A DNA stretch of 64,000 bases, taken from assembly GCF_001562115.1 (NCBI RefSeq), contig NZ_CP013926.1:1798001-1862000 (forward strand), read 5' to 3'. The first letter of the stretch is position 1. The number at the start of each line of letters is the position of its first letter. Shown here piece by piece: positions 1 through 8,694 of this stretch. Both the position numbers and the translations under genes were made by a program. Source of the stretch: Alteromonas stellipolaris (lineage in GTDB: Bacteria; Pseudomonadota; Gammaproteobacteria; Enterobacterales; Alteromonadaceae). The notes under the pieces were generated by a model. That model ran no database searches. It was not told where the DNA came from and worked only from the letters and a program-made list of their open reading frames with translations.

Positions 1-1281
1 CAAGGAATGATCATGGCAGAAGCTATGATGGACGCCATGGCACGCAAACTAGAAGTAGATCCGCTAACCGTACGTAAACAAAATTTATACGGGCCGGAAA
101 CTGGCACTACTACCCCTTATGGAATGGAAGTAGAACATAACTTACTGCCCGAAATGATAGCGAAACTAGAAAAAGACACCGACTACTGGGCACGTAGGGA
201 CGAGATTACCGAGTTTAACCGCAACAGCCCTGTGATTAAAAAGGGCCTTGCGCTAACGCCTGTTAAGTTTGGTATTTCCTTTACCGCAAAGCACTTGAAC
301 CAAGCGGGCGCGCTGGTACACATTTATACCGACGGTAGCATTCAAGTGAATCATGGCGGCACCGAAATGGGCCAAGGCTTACACACCAAAATTGCCCAAA
401 TTGCGGCGAATGAATTCGGTGTGTCGATGGACATGATAGAAGTGACTGCCACCCGTACCGACAAAGTACCGAACACGTCACCAACCGCGGCGTCGAGCGG
501 CACAGACCTAAACGGTAAAGCCGTTCAAAATGCCTGTATTACCTTGAAGGAACGCTTAGCGCTATGCTTTGCTACCGAGCTAGGTATGCCAGAGCAAGCC
601 GAAAAGGTCCAGTTTACTGCAGGTAATCTTGTATTAGGCGAACATCAAAAAGCGTTTAGCGATTTAGTTCAGGTGGCGTATTTCGACCGCGTGTCTTTAT
701 CAGCTAATGGATTCTATAAAACGCCGAAACTGCATTACAATCGTGAAACTGGCGATGGCCGACCGTTTTTTTACTTCTCTTATGGCGTGTCGGTTAGTGA
801 AGTGTCTATTGATACCCTAAGTGGTGAGTACTCGGTTGATAAAGTAGACGTTCTGCACGATGTGGGTAATAGCTTGAACCCCGCCATTGATATTGGCCAA
901 ATAGAAGGTGCTTTCATTCAAGGCATGGGCTGGTTGACTACAGAAGAACTGGTTTGGAATAACGATGGTCGCTTAACCAGTGAAAACATGGCTACGTATA
1001 AAATTCCTGCTATTGGCGATACTCCTAAGCATTTTGATGTGAAACTTTTTGGCAGAGAAAACGCGGAAGACAGTATTTACCATTCAAAAGCGGTAGGTGA
1101 GCCTCCGTTCATGTTAGCGATTTCGGTATGGTGTGCTTTGAAAGATGCTATTTCAAGTATTTCTGGTTACAGCCAAGATCCACAATTAGATACGCCAGCA
1201 ACACCAGAACGCGTATTAAATGCAGTAATGCAATTGCAACAAGCCGTACATGTGCAGAACGCGCAACAGGAACACCAATGA
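1..1281 (+). CDS. xdhB: Xanthine dehydrogenase molybdopterin-binding subunit, C-terminal part
   Basis: The 5' end lies outside the window; the frame is open from base 1. The large subunit oxidises hypoxanthine and xanthine to urate at a molybdenum cofactor in the cytoplasm. Visible family motifs are GTEMGQGLHTK, which surrounds the cofactor, and SPTAASSGTDLNGKAV. Near the C-terminus is KAVGEPPFMLAISV, whose glutamate corresponds to the catalytic base of xanthine oxidase-family enzymes. The stop overlaps the xdhC start as ATGA, so the two are translationally coupled. The C-terminus is complete and shows no damage. The following genes carry on from the product urate, which supports xanthine dehydrogenase over a generic aldehyde oxidase. 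Confidence 0.93.
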   Translation, partial: QGMIMAEAMMDAMARKLEVDPLTVRKQNLYGPETGTTTPYGMEVEHNLLPEMIAKLEKDTDYWARRDEITEFNRNSPVIKKGLALTPVKFGISFTAKHLNQAGALVHIYTDGSIQVNHGGTEMGQGLHTKIAQIAANEFGVSMDMIEVTATRTDKVPNTSPTAASSGTDLNGKAVQNACITLKERLALCFATELGMPEQAEKVQFTAGNLVLGEHQKAFSDLVQVAYFDRVSLSANGFYKTPKLHYNRETGDGRPFFYFSYGVSVSEVSIDTLSGEYSVDKVDVLHDVGNSLNPAIDIGQIEGAFIQGMGWLTTEELVWNNDGRLTSENMATYKIPAIGDTPKHFDVKLFGRENAEDSIYHSKAVGEPPFMLAISVWCALKDAISSISGYSQDPQLDTPATPERVLNAVMQLQQAVHVQNAQQEHQ

Positions 1282-2147
1282 AAGCGAGTACCTGGTATGA
1301 GGCAGTAGCGCAGTGTCAGCAAGACGGTGCGCCTTACGTTATTGTAACGGTTATTAGTATTGCTGGCTCTACTCCACGTGAAGCCGGTAGCAAAATGGTG
1401 GTTACCGATGCACAAAGCATTGATACGATTGGCGGCGGGCATTTAGAGTTCGACGCTATTAAAACCGCTAGAGAGATGCTAAGTACTGGAACTGGTTCTG
1501 TTGGCGAGCAGGGTAAAAATAATGCGAGTACCGAAATACGTTCATACCCCCTTAGCAGTAAGCTAGGGCAATGCTGTGGCGGTGCGGTTAAAGTGTTGTT
1601 TGAAGTCTGCAATCGCCATGCGCAGCACATCGCAATTTTTGGCGCAGGGCATGTGGCAAAAGCGCTGGTTCCTATTTTGGCGCAACTTCCCCTTCGCATT
1701 TCGTGGATTGATAGCCGTGAAGATTTGTTCAGCCACCCGCTGCCAGCAAACGTTAAAAAGGTGGTAGAAGAAGCACCAGAAACGGAAGTGCGTGGGCTTG
1801 AAGAGAACACCTGGTTGGTAATATTGACCCACGACCATCAACTCGATTACCGCATTACCGAGCAAGCCTTGAAATACCCTGCGTTGCCTTTTGTGGGGCT
1901 TATTGGTTCACAAACTAAAGCCAAGCGTTTCATTACTAAATTAGAACACCGTGGTTTTAATGAAAGTGATCTAGCGCGATTAGCAACCCCTATTGGTGAT
2001 ACTTCAATACCCGGCAAGCGTCCTATTGAAGTGGCGGTGTCTATTGCTTCACAAATTATTCAACGTTTACACGCCAGTGAAGACAATAATCAAGATACTG
2101 CTGTTACTAAAGCCGCGACATTTAAAAATAAGGAACATAATGTATGA
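1278..2147 (+). CDS. xdhC: XdhC, molybdenum cofactor sulfuration/insertion chaperone
   Basis: This 289-residue protein belongs to the XdhC/CoxF family, which binds molybdenum cofactor and delivers its sulfurated form to xanthine dehydrogenase. The N-terminal XdhC domain contains ISIAGSTPREAGSKM and the glycine-rich IGGGHLEFD. The C-terminal Rossmann part has IFGAGHVAKALVPIL, LIGSQTKAKRF and a PIGDTSIPGKRPIEVA signature. The frame stays open about 150 bases further upstream, but ATG 1278 is chosen because it forms an ATGA overlap with xdhB and begins the conserved family N-terminus. It overlaps uraD by ATGA as well, which places it inside a tightly coupled operon. Confidence 0.93.
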   Translation: MKASTWYEAVAQCQQDGAPYVIVTVISIAGSTPREAGSKMVVTDAQSIDTIGGGHLEFDAIKTAREMLSTGTGSVGEQGKNNASTEIRSYPLSSKLGQCCGGAVKVLFEVCNRHAQHIAIFGAGHVAKALVPILAQLPLRISWIDSREDLFSHPLPANVKKVVEEAPETEVRGLEENTWLVILTHDHQLDYRITEQALKYPALPFVGLIGSQTKAKRFITKLEHRGFNESDLARLATPIGDTSIPGKRPIEVAVSIASQIIQRLHASEDNNQDTAVTKAATFKNKEHNV

Positions 2148-2662
2148 CCTTAAACGAACTTAATACTCTTTCGGCCAGCACTGCTACCGATTGGTTTCAA
2201 CAAACCTGCGCAGCACAGTCGTGGATTTACAGCATGGTTAACGGCCGCCCTTTTGGCACCATCAACGATGTAAAAGAATATGCAAAAACCGCATGGTCAA
2301 AATGTGGCAACGAAGACTTTTTAGAGGCATTCACCGCTCATCCTATGATTGGTGATGTAGATTCGTTACGTAAAAAGTTTGCCAATACGAAAACCATAGC
2401 CAGTGGCGAGCAATCAGGCACTGCCGGTGCATCAGAAGCTACGCTGCTTACGCTAAAAGAAGCCAATCAAGCGTATCTTGAAAAGCACGGTTTTATTTTC
2501 ATCATTTGTGCCACCGGGCTATCTGCTGAAGCAATGCTTAGCGCCTTGCAAGCACGATTACCAAACAGCACCGATGAAGAAATTCGTAACGCTGCCCAAG
2601 AACAAATTAAAATTACCCTGTTACGCATAGACAAAGCGTTAGCTGCCAAGGACGAACATTAA
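2144..2662 (+). CDS. uraD: OHCU decarboxylase (2-oxo-4-hydroxy-4-carboxy-5-ureidoimidazoline decarboxylase)
   Basis: UraD carries out the last step of urate breakdown, the stereospecific decarboxylation of OHCU to S-allantoin. The 172-residue length fits the family. The AHPMIGD motif carries the catalytic histidine, and the later SGEQSGTAG segment and a conserved helix-rich C-terminus are present. The start overlaps xdhC by four bases (ATGA), and the stop shares one base with the uraH start (TAATG). The gene is therefore in the middle of a translationally coupled set. I see nothing truncated. Confidence 0.93.
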   Translation: MTLNELNTLSASTATDWFQQTCAAQSWIYSMVNGRPFGTINDVKEYAKTAWSKCGNEDFLEAFTAHPMIGDVDSLRKKFANTKTIASGEQSGTAGASEATLLTLKEANQAYLEKHGFIFIICATGLSAEAMLSALQARLPNSTDEEIRNAAQEQIKITLLRIDKALAAKDEH

Positions 2663-2982
2663 TGAATACCTTATCTAGTCATGTATTAGACACTACATCG
2701 GGCAAACCTGTTGAAGGCATTGCACTTACCCTTACCTTGCCTAATGGCGACGTACTTACCGGTAAAACCGATAACGATGGACGTTTCAATCAATGGGGTC
2801 AGAAATTCGAAGCGGGTGTGTATACACTGCGTTTTCATAGCCATGACTACTTAATTGCCACCCATGGAAAGAGCTTTTACCCGCATATAGATATTGCGTT
2901 TGAACTTGAGAGTAATGGCGGTCATTACCATGTGCCTTTACTTATCTCTCCTTTTGGCTTCAGCAGTTACAGAGGCAGCTAA
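2662..2982 (+). CDS. uraH: 5-hydroxyisourate hydrolase (transthyretin-like)
   Basis: UraH hydrolyses 5-hydroxyisourate to OHCU, the substrate of the UraD encoded just upstream. The 106-residue protein has the family signatures: an N-terminal SSHVLDTTSGKPVEG with the active-site histidine, the central LRFHSHDY strand, FYPHIDIAFE, and the diagnostic C-terminal YRGS tetrapeptide that separates hydrolases from transthyretin. There is no signal peptide, so it is cytoplasmic. It starts on the last base of the uraD stop codon. Confidence 0.95.
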   Translation: MNTLSSHVLDTTSGKPVEGIALTLTLPNGDVLTGKTDNDGRFNQWGQKFEAGVYTLRFHSHDYLIATHGKSFYPHIDIAFELESNGGHYHVPLLISPFGFSSYRGS

Positions 2983-2987
2983 TTATA

Positions 2988-4304
2988 ATGCAGCTTTTTC
3001 GTGCGAATATTGCACACTTCCCAACGCCTAGTACTGTGTCATCTTCTTTTGCTGAAGATATTGCCATTATCCACGATGGTGGATTAGTGATAGAGGGCAA
3101 AAAAATTATCGCAACCGGCTCGTTCACAAGCATGCGTGAGCAATACCCTAATGCCGTGCTGCATGATCATAAAGACAGCTGGATTTTACCTGGGCTAATA
3201 GACAGCCATTTGCACTACCCTCAAACTGAAAGCATTGCCAGTTATGGCGAACAACTATTAAGTTGGTTGGAAAACTATACATTTCCTACCGAAAAACAGT
3301 TTGCTAACGTGGAACATGCCCAGAAAATTGCCAAGGTCTTTTTGCAACAGTTATTGAAAAATGGCACAACCACTGGCTTTGTTTTTTCTTCGGTTCACCA
3401 AGGGTGTTGTAACGCCCTGTTTAGTGCTGCCAGTGAAATAGACATGGCGATAGTGGCAGGTAAAGTGTGTATGGACAGAAACTGCCCTGCTGACTTGCAA
3501 GACTGCCCAGACACCGCACAAAAGGACAGCGCCATATTAATTGAAAAATGGCATAACACAGGCCGAAATCGCTATGCGATTACGCCTCGGTTTGCGCCAA
3601 CCAGCTCTGAAGCGCAGTTGGCGGCATTGGGCGAATTAGCAACCCAATACAAAGATGTATTTGTGCAAACCCATTTATCAGAAAATGTAGATGAAATTGC
3701 ATGGGTTAAAACCTTGTTCCCGAAGGCATCTGGTTATTTAGATGTGTACGACAAGTACAACTTGGTGCGCCCCCGCGCTGTGTTTGGCCATGGTATTCAT
3801 CTTTCTAGCGAAGAATGGCAGCGTTTAGGCGAAGCAGAGGCTACTTTGGCGTTTTGCCCCACATCTAACCTATTTTTAGGTAGCGGGCTGTTTGATTTGC
3901 AAACCGCAAAAGCAAACAATGTGCATGTTGCACTGGCCACTGATGTTGGCGCAGGTACGAGTTTTAGTATGTTAAAAACCTATGGCGATGCCTATAAGGT
4001 TAGCCAGTTGCGTCAGGCGCCTATCGATCCTATCGAAGGGTTTTACTTAATGACCCAAGGCGCTGCGGTAGCACATAAACTTGATGACGAAATTGGAAAC
4101 CTAAATCCGAATACGGTTGCCGATTTTATCATTGTAACGCCCCGTTACGATGAACTCATGGAATTACGAATTAAGCCCAATGCAGAATTTGACGATGTCT
4201 TTTTTGCACTTAGTATTTTGGGCGACGACCGCGCTATTGCAGAAACCTGGATAAGCGGTCAATGTTGTTATAATAAGAAGGAAACACACTATGCCATGGC
4301 TTGA
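2988..4304 (+). CDS. guaD: Guanine deaminase
   Basis: GuaD deaminates guanine to xanthine and so feeds the dehydrogenase encoded upstream. This 438-residue amidohydrolase has the metal ligands of the family: SHLHYPQTE (His74, His76), QTHLSE (His229), FGHGIHL (His268) and ATDVGAG (Asp319). The ATDVGAGTSFSM and PTSNLFLGSGLF segments are typical of guanine deaminase rather than other members such as cytosine or adenosine deaminase. It begins six bases after uraH, and its last 14 bases overlap the start of puuD. Confidence 0.93.
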   Translation: MQLFRANIAHFPTPSTVSSSFAEDIAIIHDGGLVIEGKKIIATGSFTSMREQYPNAVLHDHKDSWILPGLIDSHLHYPQTESIASYGEQLLSWLENYTFPTEKQFANVEHAQKIAKVFLQQLLKNGTTTGFVFSSVHQGCCNALFSAASEIDMAIVAGKVCMDRNCPADLQDCPDTAQKDSAILIEKWHNTGRNRYAITPRFAPTSSEAQLAALGELATQYKDVFVQTHLSENVDEIAWVKTLFPKASGYLDVYDKYNLVRPRAVFGHGIHLSSEEWQRLGEAEATLAFCPTSNLFLGSGLFDLQTAKANNVHVALATDVGAGTSFSMLKTYGDAYKVSQLRQAPIDPIEGFYLMTQGAAVAHKLDDEIGNLNPNTVADFIIVTPRYDELMELRIKPNAEFDDVFFALSILGDDRAIAETWISGQCCYNKKETHYAMA

Positions 4305-5520
4305 TTGGATAAGCTTATTTGTTCGCTGGTTTCACGTTATTGCCGGCGTGGCGTGGATTGGCGCATCGTTTTATTTTGTCTGGTTAGACAATAATTTGCG
4401 CACCCCACCTAAGTGGAAAGAAGATAAAGGCATAAAAGGCGATTTATGGGCTATACATGGCGGTGGCTTTTATGAAGTGGCTAAGTATGCTTATGGCCCA
4501 GAAAAAATGCCTGAAACCTTGCATTGGTTCAAATGGGAAGCCTATACCACTTGGCTTTCGGGCTTTGCACTTCTGATTATTGTGTATTACTTTGGCGCTT
4601 CGGCGTACTTGATTGACCCTCAAGTTAACGATATGTCGCCCACGATGGCGATATCTTTAGGTCTTGGACTTATTTTTGGTGGCATTGCCATCTACGAATT
4701 TGCCTGCAGAAGCCCGCTAGCTAAATACCCTATCGTGTTTGCATTATGTTTAGTTACCCTTATTTGCGTAGTGACCTACCTGTCAACACAATGGTTTAGT
4801 GGTCGCGGTGCTTACATTCATGTAGGTGCGTTAATTGGTACCATTATGGTGGGTAATGTATTTTTCAACATAATGCCAAACCAACGTAAAATGGTAGCTG
4901 CAGTACAAGCGAAAGAAAGTATCGACCCTCAATGGGGTGCGGGCGCTAAATTACGTTCGATGCACAATAACTACTTCACCTTGCCGTTATTGTTCATCAT
5001 GATTTCCAATCACTACCCTATGACCTATCAGCATGAGCAAAATTGGTTGGTACTTATAGCGTTAATGGCGGCTGCCGCTTGGATAAGACACTTCTTCAAC
5101 TTACGTCATGTAGGCAAGACTAAACCATCAATATTAGTCACAGGTGCTATTGCCATGCTTGCGATTGCCCTTTGGGTTTCATGGCCGCAAACGCCAGCAA
5201 ATGTTGAGGTAACTGGCTCTGGCAATGGATCTGGCAACGAAAATGTGGCTGTGGTAACTGATGAACGCGTGGCCCAGCTTGTGAATACCCATTGTGTGGG
5301 CTGTCATTCACGTACCCCTACTGATGATATATTCAAAGTAGCGCCGTTAGGAGTGGTATTAGATAGCTGGGAAGATATAAGCCGTTATGCGCCTCAGTTA
5401 GTAAGACGCACTACCGTAACCAAAGACATGCCATTTTTAAATAAAACCGGCATGACGGATGAGGAACGGGCTGAAATAGCGGCGTGGTTTGCCACGACGC
5501 ACGCGAAGAAAGAAAACTAA
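4291..5520 (+). CDS. puuD: Membrane urate hydroxylase with C-terminal cytochrome c domain
   Basis: PuuD-type proteins oxidise urate to 5-hydroxyisourate in the inner membrane and pass electrons to a cytochrome c domain instead of making hydrogen peroxide as uricase does. The 409-residue protein starts with a membrane segment (DWISLFVRWFHVIAGVAWIGASF) and has several more hydrophobic helices to about residue 300. After a Gly/Ser/Asn linker comes a small cytochrome c domain with CVGCH (Cys335, Cys338, His339). Met residues such as that in TKDMPF are candidate distal haem ligands. The start overlaps guaD by 14 bases. No uricase gene is seen in this window, so PuuD supplies the missing step. Confidence 0.9.
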   Translation: MPWLDWISLFVRWFHVIAGVAWIGASFYFVWLDNNLRTPPKWKEDKGIKGDLWAIHGGGFYEVAKYAYGPEKMPETLHWFKWEAYTTWLSGFALLIIVYYFGASAYLIDPQVNDMSPTMAISLGLGLIFGGIAIYEFACRSPLAKYPIVFALCLVTLICVVTYLSTQWFSGRGAYIHVGALIGTIMVGNVFFNIMPNQRKMVAAVQAKESIDPQWGAGAKLRSMHNNYFTLPLLFIMISNHYPMTYQHEQNWLVLIALMAAAAWIRHFFNLRHVGKTKPSILVTGAIAMLAIALWVSWPQTPANVEVTGSGNGSGNENVAVVTDERVAQLVNTHCVGCHSRTPTDDIFKVAPLGVVLDSWEDISRYAPQLVRRTTVTKDMPFLNKTGMTDEERAEIAAWFATTHAKKEN

Positions 5521-5528
5521 ACGCTGAT

Positions 5529-5549
5529 AGGGCAATTTAACGTTGCCCT
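5529..5549 (+). terminator. Weak hairpin after the purine operon
   Basis: A 7-bp inverted repeat (AGGGCAA / TTGCCCT, 7-base loop) lies 8 bases after the puuD stop, between convergent genes. There is no long T run, so termination strength is uncertain. Confidence 0.4.
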
Positions 5550-5610
5550 TCATGTTATCGCGTGCCGTTGCACTGCTTTTAGCTTAATTGGGTGAGAGCA
5601 TGCCATCACC

Positions 5611-7056
5611 CTAACCCACATTTTGCGCGCCAGTATGTTTTTTATGCTGGCGTTTTTGTTTATACATTGCTTCATCTGCTGCATCTACCCAGTTTTGAGC
5701 GGTAACGATATCTGAATCCCACGTACGCCAACCCAAGCTAAAAGACATAGAGGTTCCGGTTCTGGGAATAGTCGTGCTATCGCTTTTAATCTCACTGTTC
5801 TCTCTACTGCCTTGGGTAACGCCGGTTTCTGCTATTTCATCTTTAATTTCACCATCTGTTTCGCTGGTAATTTCACTGGCAGTTTCGTCGGCAATCTCTG
5901 TGCCAAATTCAATGTAGAATGAGGTTTCTGCTAAGCGGTTAAAAAACACCTCTGCGTCGGTGTCATCTGAACCAAATAAAAGCACTACGAATTCATCCCC
6001 CCCTAAACGAGCAAAGCGATCGGTCTCACGTAGGGTATTTTTCATAATTTCTGAGAAGCCCACCAATGCTTTATCTCCAGCTTTATGACCAAAGGTGTCA
6101 TTGATTTTTTTGAAGTCGTTAAGGTCGATGAATACAAGCGTTGAAGGTTGTTGACCACGGTTCATTCGTTGTATTTCTCTATCTAGCTGAATAAACATTT
6201 CTCGTCTATTTGAAATCCCAGTGAGTGGATCTGTTTTAGAAAGGTATTCTAATTTAGAAATTGCTTCTAACAATGCTTGCTGTTGCTCTTTCTCATAAGA
6301 AACATCGTCAGCGGTGCCTACCACCAGTATCTGTTGATCGTTTTCATCAAACAGTGGCATACCTCTATCGTGAATATACTTTATCTCACCCGTACTTTTT
6401 TTGATGCGATATTGTAAATCCCAGCTTTCTAGCGGTTTCACTTTATAAGCCTTTTCTACTAGCAAGCGATCGTCTTCATGCACATAAGACAAAAATGCAT
6501 CGGGCTTGGCGTGCAATTCATATTCATCACGCCCGTAAATATTACGATACCCCTCGTTAATGTAATGAATTCGGGTTAATTCTGGATTCGCTACCCACAC
6601 AAAAGTATGCGCAGAAAAAGCGGCTACTATCTTGCTGAACAGCGCTTCTGCTTTATAGAGCTCAGATTCGATGCGCTTCTTATCATCGATATCTTCAACA
6701 ACCGAAATAAAATAATCAGGCTCACCGTGCACATCGCGAACTAGGGTAACCGTTAACTTTGCCCAAACGTTATGACCTTTAGCGTGAATGTATTTTTTCT
6801 CTATGCTGTAGGTATCTATTTCGCCACGAAGTACTTGATGAAGAAGATATAAATCCTCTTGAACATGTGAGGGTTCTGTAATGTTCTGAAAAGACATTGT
6901 GACAAGTGTGGCACTTTCATAACCTAAAAAGTCACTAAGCTTACTATTCACACGGATAAGATCGCCGTGCTGGCTAACATGCGCTAACCCCACGCCACAT
7001 TGCTCAAATGTTTTTTCGAAAATATCCTTTTCTCTTTCTAGCTCCGAGCTATCCAT
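5611..7056 (-). CDS. PAS-PAS-GGDEF diguanylate cyclase
   Basis: This cytoplasmic 481-residue protein is predicted to make cyclic di-GMP from GTP. Two PAS folds (about residues 10-130 and 145-260, each ending in a VVEDIDDKKR- or GTADDVSYEK-like boundary) precede a GGDEF domain that starts at KTDPLTGISNRREMF. The active-site loop is intact (GGDEF, residues 352-356), and RETD at 343-346 is a canonical inhibitory I-site, so product feedback is likely. An odd acidic insert of about 50 residues (385-433, rich in Glu, Thr, Ser, Asp and Ile) interrupts the cyclase domain before the MSFSLGW strand. No membrane segment is seen. The gene converges with puuD. The signal sensed by the PAS domains cannot be read from the sequence. 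Confidence 0.92.
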   Translation of the reverse strand: MDSSELEREKDIFEKTFEQCGVGLAHVSQHGDLIRVNSKLSDFLGYESATLVTMSFQNITEPSHVQEDLYLLHQVLRGEIDTYSIEKKYIHAKGHNVWAKLTVTLVRDVHGEPDYFISVVEDIDDKKRIESELYKAEALFSKIVAAFSAHTFVWVANPELTRIHYINEGYRNIYGRDEYELHAKPDAFLSYVHEDDRLLVEKAYKVKPLESWDLQYRIKKSTGEIKYIHDRGMPLFDENDQQILVVGTADDVSYEKEQQQALLEAISKLEYLSKTDPLTGISNRREMFIQLDREIQRMNRGQQPSTLVFIDLNDFKKINDTFGHKAGDKALVGFSEIMKNTLRETDRFARLGGDEFVVLLFGSDDTDAEVFFNRLAETSFYIEFGTEIADETASEITSETDGEIKDEIAETGVTQGSRENSEIKSDSTTIPRTGTSMSFSLGWRTWDSDIVTAQNWVDAADEAMYKQKRQHKKHTGAQNVG

Positions 7057-7360
7057 TCATTACCTACTACCTACGATTTCAATTCAAACCTTCAGTGTAG
7101 TCAAAAATTTTAGACTAGGATGAAATATGAAGCCTTTTAGGCTAATAGCTTATATTTTTTGGCCAGTAAGGAGCTATTTCATTTGCCCTTCAATAACCAG
7201 CCTTTTGCAACGAAATAAAAATAGCCAGTCAGAGCGTTAATATTGCGTTACTCACTTTAAGGTTAAATAAAAAAGGCATGACAAAATTGCACTGACCAGT
7301 TTACTTTTTCCAAAAACACACTAAACTACACCGTGTAGTTTACTTTAATTAAGCTTTTAT
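7057..7360. promoter_or_regulatory. Divergent intergenic region with a 21-bp palindrome
   Basis: This 304-base AT-rich stretch separates the divergent cyclase and beta-lactamase-fold genes. Its notable element is a hyphenated palindrome at 7322-7342 with perfect 10-bp arms (TAAACTACAC, one base, GTGTAGTTTA). It ends 18 bases before the start codon of the downstream gene. The form resembles operators of TetR-type repressors. No regulator gene lies beside it, and I cannot place a convincing promoter. Confidence 0.55.
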
Positions 7361-8527
7361 ATGGTTCGAAATTTTTTCACTCTAGGGTTCATACTAATGA
7401 TTAGCACTAACGCATTGGCGAACAACGGTGTACAAGCAACGATATCTGACGGCAAATTTCAAAATACTGAAATAGAGTATAAGACTGAGTTGTCATCGAT
7501 TTGGAGCTTTACCAAAGCTTACCTTACCGATGATCGCGAATCGGCAGTACCTGATTTCCCCATCCCCGTTATGCCGGTTACCCGTGATGCTCTACTGAAC
7601 CTAGACCATGATGCTGTTATTCGGTTAGGTCACTCCAGTTTATTGCTTAAAATTGACGGTGAGTTTGTACTGTTAGACCCCGTATTTAGTGAACGTGCCT
7701 TCGCCGTAGAATGGCTTGGCCCTAAGCGTTTTCACGACACCCCTATCAGTATCGACGAATTACCATTTATTAAAACAGTTATTATTAGCCATGATCATTA
7801 CGACCATTTGGACAAAGCGGCAATTAAAAAGCTCGCTCATATTACAGAGACATTTGTCACTCCCCTTAAGGTAGGAAACCACTTACGGGATTGGGGCGTG
7901 CCTGATAAGCAAATTGTCGAGCTAAATTGGTGGCAAAGCACCACGGTGTCATCAATGACATTTACGGCTACTCCTTCCCAGCATTTCTCTGGCCGCGGGC
8001 TGTTTGATAAAGACAAAACCCTCTGGGCAAGCTGGGTAATAAAAGGCGAAAACACCAATCTATTTTTCAGTGGCGACTCTGGCTATTTCAGCGGCTTTAA
8101 AGAAATTGGCGAGCGCTTCGGTCCATTTGATTTAACCCTAATGGAAACCGGTGCCTACAACCACATGTGGACAGAAATTCACATGTTACCTGAGCAAAGC
8201 TTGCAAGCGCATATTGATGTGAAGGGGCACGTTATGATGCCTATCCACAATAGTACGTTTGATTTAGCATTACACAATTGGTTTGAGCCTTTAGAAAAGA
8301 TTACCCAACTTGCTAATGAAAGGCAGATAACAGTTTCTACCCCTAAATTTGGCGAAGTGGTTAATATCAATCAATTGCCTAAACCACTAGATAGTATTAA
8401 CGAGCGCAATTGTGCTAACGAAGTGAGCTCTGCGACTACTGAAACAGATTTAGAAACGGCGACGGAAACTAGCGCAGAAACAACTAGCGAAGCACCTCGC
8501 CCTTGGTGGTATCCACCAATGATGTAG
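7361..8527 (+). CDS. Secreted metallo-beta-lactamase-fold hydrolase (UlaG/NAPE-PLD-like)
   Basis: A 388-residue protein with an N-terminal signal peptide (hydrophobic FFTLGFILMISTNALA, probable cleavage after ALA). The metal-binding motif of the superfamily is HDHYDHLD (HxHxDH). GHSSLLLKIDG, FSGDSGYFSG and the later PIHNSTFDLA match the UlaG/NAPE-PLD-like branch, which hydrolyses phosphodiesters or lactones; the substrate here is unknown. The C-terminal 40 residues are a low-complexity Thr/Glu/Ser tail ending in RPWWYPPMM. No good ribosome-binding site precedes ATG 7361. The adjacent palindrome suggests repressor control. Confidence 0.85.
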   Translation: MVRNFFTLGFILMISTNALANNGVQATISDGKFQNTEIEYKTELSSIWSFTKAYLTDDRESAVPDFPIPVMPVTRDALLNLDHDAVIRLGHSSLLLKIDGEFVLLDPVFSERAFAVEWLGPKRFHDTPISIDELPFIKTVIISHDHYDHLDKAAIKKLAHITETFVTPLKVGNHLRDWGVPDKQIVELNWWQSTTVSSMTFTATPSQHFSGRGLFDKDKTLWASWVIKGENTNLFFSGDSGYFSGFKEIGERFGPFDLTLMETGAYNHMWTEIHMLPEQSLQAHIDVKGHVMMPIHNSTFDLALHNWFEPLEKITQLANERQITVSTPKFGEVVNINQLPKPLDSINERNCANEVSSATTETDLETATETSAETTSEAPRPWWYPPMM

Positions 8528-8644
8528 CCCTTGGGCCAAAAATGAGCTAGCGCCTGAGCCAAAAATGGCCCACAAAAACCCTCGAAAGGTTCTTTAGTAG
8601 GCCTCATAAAAATCGCAAAAAGATACCGAAAATATTATAAAAAA

Positions 8645-8668
8645 GCTCGCCGCATTACTGCGGTGAGC
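8645..8668. terminator. Bidirectional hairpin terminator
   Basis: A 10-bp stem (GCTCGCCGCA / TGCGGTGAGC, one wobble-type mismatch, TTAC loop) with A-rich sequence on the left and T-rich on the right. It lies between the convergent beta-lactamase-fold and cytochrome genes. Confidence 0.6.
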
Positions 8669-8694
8669 TTACTTTTAACAAGAAGTTTTTAGCC

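Noticed and set aside
1128..1277. Upstream extension of the xdhC frame
   Set aside because: Would overlap xdhB by 150 bases; the conserved N-terminus starts at 1278 with an ATGA junction.
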